A stretch of 64,000 nt of DNA, taken from NCBI RefSeq assembly GCF_000003815.2, contig NC_049989.1, positions 7,938,672-8,002,671 on the forward strand. The letters run 5' to 3'. The translations under genes were made by a program, and so were the position numbers. This DNA is from Branchiostoma floridae. Its lineage: Eukaryota; Chordata; Leptocardii; Amphioxiformes; Branchiostomatidae. The first letter of the stretch is position 1. Every line of letters starts with the position of its first letter. Positions 58,150 to 64,000 of this stretch are shown piece by piece. Under the pieces are notes generated by a model that saw only the letters and a list, made by a program, of their open reading frames with translations, searched no databases and had not been told where the DNA came from.

Positions 58150-58290
58150 TATATATTCATACATTGGGCGACCAGTATCAGCTCTATCCTACCACTTGCT
58201 ACATTATATAATCGAACACCACCACCGATAACCATGGTGGTTAGGTCACTGACCTTAGTTCTTTGGAACGACAGAACAAAAAAACAGAGC
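58150..58290. repeat. Dispersed repeat shared with 25770-25945
   Basis: CATACATTGGGCGACCAG, CAGCTCTATCCTACCACTTG, ATAATCGAACACC, CACTGACCTTAG, TGGAACGA. It follows an (AT)n run at 58136-58155. Confidence 0.6.
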
Positions 58291-59171
58291 AAAACAACAT
58301 GTGAAGGTCAAGTAAATCTTCATGAAACAAAATTGACCTAAGATTCAGGCATGTCGAGGCGTTAGGGGTTTTATTCCTGACATATTTCTCACACCAAACA
58401 GGTGTAAACGAAACCCGGGCTTCCGGGGCCATGCCCACAACAAAGTGGATTAAGCAGCAAACCCTTGCCTCTACGCCCTTTAGAATCCCATGAGGCTTTA
58501 ACCTTCGCCCCAAGCATATTCCATAGTTGTCTCACAAGCCTCAACGGCATAATTTTGTCCTCAGCATCTTAGGTTTCATGCTGTTCAGCTGCAGAGCATG
58601 CTCTTTGTAAACGATTGTTGACGACCATGTATCGATATCATGATATTCATGATAGCAGATACCGCTGTGCTTCATATTGGCAATTCCGTAACCCCTGCTA
58701 CGAAATAGGAAGACAAATCACCCTATTTCCATCAACGTCCCTGGGAATCGGCTCTCGCAAATCACCTTCTTTATGTGTCTGCCATAGATATAAGTCATCG
58801 GACCTAGATAGCTATCTGGGAGTGTACGGTCACATCAGTATCTCGACATGAGAGACATTACATAGCTGAAAGAGTAGTAGGTTGGAACTTACGTCTATCC
58901 CCAGTTTTTCTTTGAGTAGATAATATCTGAACCATGAAAGAGGAGATAATGAAGAAGATACATTGGCTACTGAACCTGGGACACAAACAGAACGTTATCT
59001 GGCTATTAGTAAGTAAAATATAGACTAGGACGGAAGTAATGGTGATTCAGAAGAAGATAGGATACTAGTAATTACTCGACCTCAGATAGAAGTTCAACCA
59101 TTGGCCACGTACCACAAAAACAAGTCAATCCATAGTGGCCTTGTCTACTGGAGAGGGTAATTAGTAACAGC

Positions 59172-59177
59172 CCTCTC

Positions 59178-59240
<63 letters not shown>
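59172..59240. repeat. (CT)n microsatellite
   Basis: CT repeat with a few GT interruptions, intergenic. Confidence 0.95.
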
Positions 59241-59242
<2 letters not shown>

Positions 59243-59659
59243 TGTATACTTTAAGCAATGCTAGGGTCACCGTCAAGAAAACAATGCACATGCCAGATAA
59301 AGAACGAGAGATCGATGAACCCTAATCTCCGTGAAATATGTAATAGAATCTCCTTAACTACCTACATGTACATAGCAAAATCCATACAAAACCTTTAAAG
59401 GATATTGAGTTACAGCTGCGAACACACATGCAACAAAATGTACCTCCGTTGGCGGGATGGTAACAAAACATTGTGTTAAGGTGAAGTTTGTCATGGGGGA
59501 AGCCTTGGATCGATATTCATATCATAAAGCAGCAACCCTGTAAGACAAGGGGAAGCTTCCTGCAGTTCACTGGGACATTACCATCATGACAGTGATGTAT
59601 TCTGGAAGGCGGGAATGCTTCAGTCACAGGAGATTTCATTAGATACAGTTGGTGTCTTC

Positions 59660-60105
59660 TGTCTTGTCTGATTACAAGAACGATGAGTTGAGGGATCCCG
59701 AAGGTCAGGTGAGCGTATGTCGAGCATTAGCTCGTTCAAAATCACCCATGTGTATCTTTACCTTACGTAATTACCTTTGCACTTCTGTGGTGGAGGATTA
59801 CACTGGTTACAAGAACGATACGAAGGTCCACAGGGACAGGTTAGCGAATGTCAAGCATTAACGTTGGCTCGTTCAAAAAGTACTAACAGTGGTGGGCTAC
59901 CAGAGGATTTTGTCGGTTACAAGAACGATACGACTTTAGCAAGGTCCACAGGGACAGGTTAGCGAATGTCAAGCATTAACGTTAGCTCGTTCAAAAGCTA
60001 CTAACAGTGGTGGGCTACCAGGGGATTTTGTCCGTTACAAGGACGATACAACTTTAGCAAGGTCCACGGGGACAGGAGAGCAAATGTCAATCAAGCATTT
60101 TCTCG
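59660..60105 (+). repeat. Tandem array of four exon-like units
   Basis: Four diverged units have TTACAAG(A/G)ACGAT at 59672, 59807, 59917 and 60035 (spacing 135, 110, 118), each followed within 40 nt by (G/A)CAGG(T/A)(G/T/G)AGC and a tail TCAAGCATTA..GCTCGTTCAAAA. Each unit looks like acceptor plus mini-exon plus donor, but the coding lengths (30, 26, 34 nt) differ and the frames disagree, so real exons are doubtful. Confidence 0.7.
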
Positions 60106-62488
60106 ATGAAAATAACTTTTAAAATCTTACAATGCGCACTATGTCATAATGATAAAACTTTTCTGTGTAAACTACTTGAGGATAGCGTGCGAAGATATTG
60201 CGTGCAACGTTTTGACCAGTGTTTCAGCACCAAAAGGTCCCATCATTTCTTGAATCTTCTTTCCTGCACAATGCACAATTTTATATGGCGTACAAGGCAA
60301 CTTCAATTTCGTTCCCAATTTTTTTCCTGGACATAATGGCGTCGACACAAACCGTACACGACATAAAGACTGCGTTATAACGAATGGACACGTAGGTTAG
60401 TGACCCCGGTTCAGCTCAGGTGAATATTGCAAAAGGTGGGGATTGGTTCTTTATAGTGTAATAAATTCCGCCGAGACATCTTGTGGTTGGAATCGTATTG
60501 CTGCATAGTGTATTAGATTCGCTGGAATGAATATGGCTTTGGTGATGATCTAGTGATACTGTCTGGAGATCAAGAATAAATATCGACTTTAATGTGTTGC
60601 ATACAATGGTATCAAACACCGTTAGTAAAGGGCCTATCTCACTGACCGGAGGCACTACGGAGGCCCTGTTGATTTCGACAACGCAAACATTCCTTCACCG
60701 TGCCTCCAACGAAATACGGCGTGCCCCCAACAAAGTCGATGTGTTTTGTGAAATTAAAAAAAAAATCAATGCAAGTGGTAAGATAGTTGTACTGTAAATA
60801 GCTGTTATTGTCGTGTCTCAATAAAGATTACTCATGAAATGTATAGTTGAAAAGAGCATCTGCTTTCCTTTTAAACATGCAAATCATCATCACCGCTTTT
60901 CAGAGTGTCCGGACTCAGAGTCATGCACAGACAGTCAGTGTAGCCTATTGTCTCTTATCTGCTGAACTACAATTTTTACCATCGCCGAGAACGTTATGTT
61001 TTAGTTTCGTATACATGCATGTATGCACATGTAATTATATACTGTGGATGAAAAGCATGGATGCCTTGGATAGACTTTTCAATGTTTGTGGGTAGGGGGT
61101 AGGTCTTAATGAAAAATCAGATTGTAGGCCCCCATGCGGCTTGTTATGGTGCTGCATCGAAACTTCTGTCTTTGATTTCCCATGTTTTGCACAACCACGA
61201 TTTCTGACCTGTAAATAACTCTTGGGACAAAGACCAAGTGGTGTGGATTTCTGCCCTCAGCAACTTTCAAGTTGTTCAAGAATGCATATTTACCCCAGCC
61301 CCACATAAACCTGAAGTAAACTTACTTTCTACTTAACATAAGTTCTTTCTTTCTATATAAGATGTTCATTGGAATTGGTGAGGGCAAAATATAACACATT
61401 AAACACAGAGATCTGATCATATGTATGCATCTTGTGCACGTAAGCAGCTATAGCGAGCAGGTTAGTTTGGTCAAATCATAAAAATATTATTTTCTCTTAG
61501 GAATACGTTTCCAGATAATATCACTACGCATTGACAATAATAAGTATATGTGGATCTAAATGCTGATCTTTGTCTTGGCTATTCCGTTTTTCCGCAGGTA
61601 ATGTTTGACTAGACGTGCTTTGAATTTACAATAGGCTCCTTAAGACTTGGTCGATAGCTATCAGGTATCAGGTGATGTCTTTTGAGATTCCCAAAGCGAT
61701 CTTGTCATTGATTCATTTAACAAAACACATCTATGCATGAAACCTGCCACGTTTTTGCTGTAAAGGGATTGTTTATGGCGATGGCAACAAATTCAAAAAG
61801 CTTTCCGCTACATGACTCATGATCTATCCGAGTACATATCCTTCCGCAATGGCACATGTGCCATTAGATAATGGATCTAGTTTCCTCCTTGTACGTGGCT
61901 TTTGTTACATGGGCCGTGAATCAATGTTGAAATCGCTTTGGGCAACTCAAAGGACAATGTGAAGAGAAAGAATAATGGCCTACTCGAGAGCACTCGGGGA
62001 TTTGCGAGCGACTAATTACACTGAAATGTTAATCCAGTGCAGTACTTTTAATATTATGCATCATGCATCTCAATAATTGCGCGCACTCATGTTAGGATAC
62101 GATCTACTTCCCAGCTCTACAGTGTTTTTTCTAACTGCCTTCTACGATCCATACTATAATCTTCATACAGTAGTTCCAGATCAAAGATTACGCACAGCTC
62201 GTTAGGCAAAGGTCTGATGTGATGCCCCGCCTTTCTTCATACGATCACTGGCACTAACTTGTAATCCAGTTCAACTGTTTAAGCGTCTTATTAAGAACAT
62301 ATGTTTCACAGTTATCGATTATCACGTCAGGCTACAGTCTACTGCCTCGCCTTCTTGCTCTATCCTCTTCCAATCTTCGCTATCCTTGTATGTAACGATT
62401 GTCTGGAGACAGTTACAAACCCAATGGCCTGTAAAGTATGTGTTTCTGTAACGTTAATCCTCTTAGCCATCAGACCTCTATTATGCTA

Positions 62489-62729
62489 TAGGTGGTATCT
62501 CACTTCACTTTGGGCACTGGTGCGACACTGCGGGGCTAGTTCATTACGACACTGTTGTGTTATTTTTGCCATTTTTTATAATTTAGATATTGTGTAATAC
62601 TTAAAAGTATGACTTAGAAGACAACAAAATACACAAAACATAAGAGAATTCGTCCTAAAATTCGTTGAGTAATCTTTTGAACCCCACAGTGCCGCACCGG
62701 TGCCACAAGTGCAGTGAGATACCGCCCTA
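62489..62729. mobile_element. Foldback MITE-like element near window end
   Basis: TAGGTGGTATCTCAC...GACACTGCGGGG (62489-62535) is inverted as CCCCACAGTGCCGC...GTGAGATACCGCCCTA (62684-62729). The 150-bp centre is AT-rich without an ORF. Confidence 0.65.
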
Positions 62730-63516
62730 CATGGCCATGAGTAGATGAGAACACAACGATGTGCCCTCTCCAAACGTATCCTCCAAATGTCCTTGTTTTT
62801 CCATGCTTCAACATATCGACGTGATCATGGCTGAGATGAGGTTCTGAAAAGCGGCGGCACCAGTATCTCAAGGTAAAAACAGATTTTCAATATCTTATCC
62901 TGTCAAAATCGAGGTCTTGACCGCTCAAGCGCGCACATGTGACAACAATGTGACTCATACATCAGGATAGCACGGAAGGATAAACCAACTGAATTATTCA
63001 AGTACACAGCTCTGGTTATTGAGTGCAAAGGGTGATCCTTCAATGTCAGTTTATTTGCGTGTGTTTTTCGATTAGAATGGGACTTCAGGGTAGACCCTTA
63101 CATATGTTACGGGCATCAACACAGGTCGGCGCCGTGTAATTACAGTTTTGTATGATAGGTTTTCCCCAAATAGCTTTGAAAACGCTATTAACATCTAGAA
63201 TTAGATGGTATTCGGCATTCATACAACGATCGAATATAAAATGTTTCCATTGTTCCCTTAGATACAGCTATATACTAGCCTCCTGCTTAGCTGTATCCCC
63301 TCAAATGAGCACATTCAGTCTTACAGGACGACTGTTGAATACTGTGATTACCTAGAACAGAGGCCCTAGAGCCAGTGTCCACACGTATCACATAACGGCT
63401 ATCAGTGCTAAACCAGTCTTTTACCCAGAGCCTGTATGCAATATACGTACACGTGCCCTTGGGAGGTTTCTCTAAACCGGACTGAGGTTTCCACTTCTGC
63501 TGGCGTGACCTCCTAC

Positions 63517-63755
63517 ACCCCCTTTACTCTCGCCGCGCTAGAGCTCTCTCTGCGACCTAAAATTTGACATATTGCTCAACGAATTGTATAGAAAAGAAAC
63601 GAATTTTTTTACTACTTCTGTACTTTGTTGTCTCTTCAGTCAAACTTTTACGTTTTGTATGATATACTTTTATATTGTGTGAAAGTGAAGGTTACACATA
63701 TCCTATGTAGGTTGCAGCGAGAGCGCAGCGCGATCGCCGTCTAGTGGAAGGGGGG
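63517..63755. mobile_element. MITE-like element with ~45-bp imperfect TIRs
   Basis: The left arm CCCCCTTTACT, CGCGCTAGAGCTCTC, CTGCGACCTA corresponds to the reverse complement of GTAGGTTGCAGCGAGAGCGC, CTAGTGGAAGGGGG at the right. The interior is AT-rich. Confidence 0.5.
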
Positions 63756-64000
63756 CTAACCAATCAGAGAATCGCCTGAATGTTTATTTTAGGTGAAGGT
63801 TGATTCGCTTAATGGATTTTCTTAATAAAGTCTCATAAAGATAGCTGATTAGAGATTATGCCCACAAAAGTGAAAACGTCAGTTCTGTCCGACAGAGATC
63901 AACGTTGCGGACAAGGCCAAGAAGTCAGCCAAGAGGTGTACATTTGCCATGTAGGCCACAGGGAGGGGCAGCAACACCATTGTTGAATAGAAATGATCCT

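Larger units (their letters stand above)
56346..64000. other. No gene recognised; repeat-rich flank
   Basis: Holds the repeats listed separately. Small ORFs are AT-rich, unrelated to known families by eye, or fall in inverted repeats. Confidence 0.5.

Noticed and set aside
62301-62597. 98-codon hydrophobic ORF
   Set aside because: Its second half lies in the inverted repeat at 62489-62729, so the frame is a repeat by-product.

Overview
The window is animal genomic DNA: spliced genes with GT-AG introns, GC-rich exons in AT-rich surroundings, many short foldback (MITE-like) elements, tRNA-derived SINE-like repeats and decayed non-LTR reverse transcriptase. The four genes recognised encode CTHRC1-like (collagen triple helix repeat containing 1) secreted proteins. 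The repeat style and family expansion suggest an invertebrate deuterostome, most likely a cephalochordate (amphioxus). That is inference; no search was run.

Layout. 1-12389: no gene recognised; contains a perfect 23-bp hairpin, two tRNA-derived SINE families and one weak first-exon-like island (9444-9694). 12390-16228 (-): gene A. 21201-30463 (-): gene B, with a duplicated fourth coding exon and a 4 x 171-bp tandem array in an intron. 30464-36665: head-to-head intergenic space between B and C, bearing both promoters, simple repeats and a large foldback. 36666-40314 (+): gene C. 44687-51083 (+): gene D, followed by a cluster of six CACGTG boxes. 51.7-64 kb: transposon remnants (two reverse transcriptase fragments, foldbacks, an assembly gap inside an inverted repeat) and an exon-like tandem array; no further gene recognised.

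The four genes share one plan: signal peptide, short Cys-containing linker, 17 uninterrupted Gly-X-Y triplets, then a globular domain carrying RWYFTFNG and [10 protein letters not shown] motifs, ending about 10 residues later. Predicted lengths are 247 (A), 273 (B), 245 (C) and 259 or 243 (D) aa, near the 243 aa of human CTHRC1. Intron phases at the domain junctions agree in all four (0, 0, then 1). The order is A<- B<- ->C ->D. B and D have near-identical signal peptides. B, C and D share a conserved stretch of about 88 bp ending at the ATG, which suggests related transcriptional control. The proteins would be secreted trimers of the extracellular matrix; in vertebrates CTHRC1 affects collagen deposition, cell migration and Wnt/PCP signalling.

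The most notable points are a probable mutually exclusive exon pair in gene B (each 211 nt, same phases, 107 nt apart, one copy lacking a cysteine and the N-glycosylation sequon), the conserved B/C/D promoter, and the E-box cluster after gene D.
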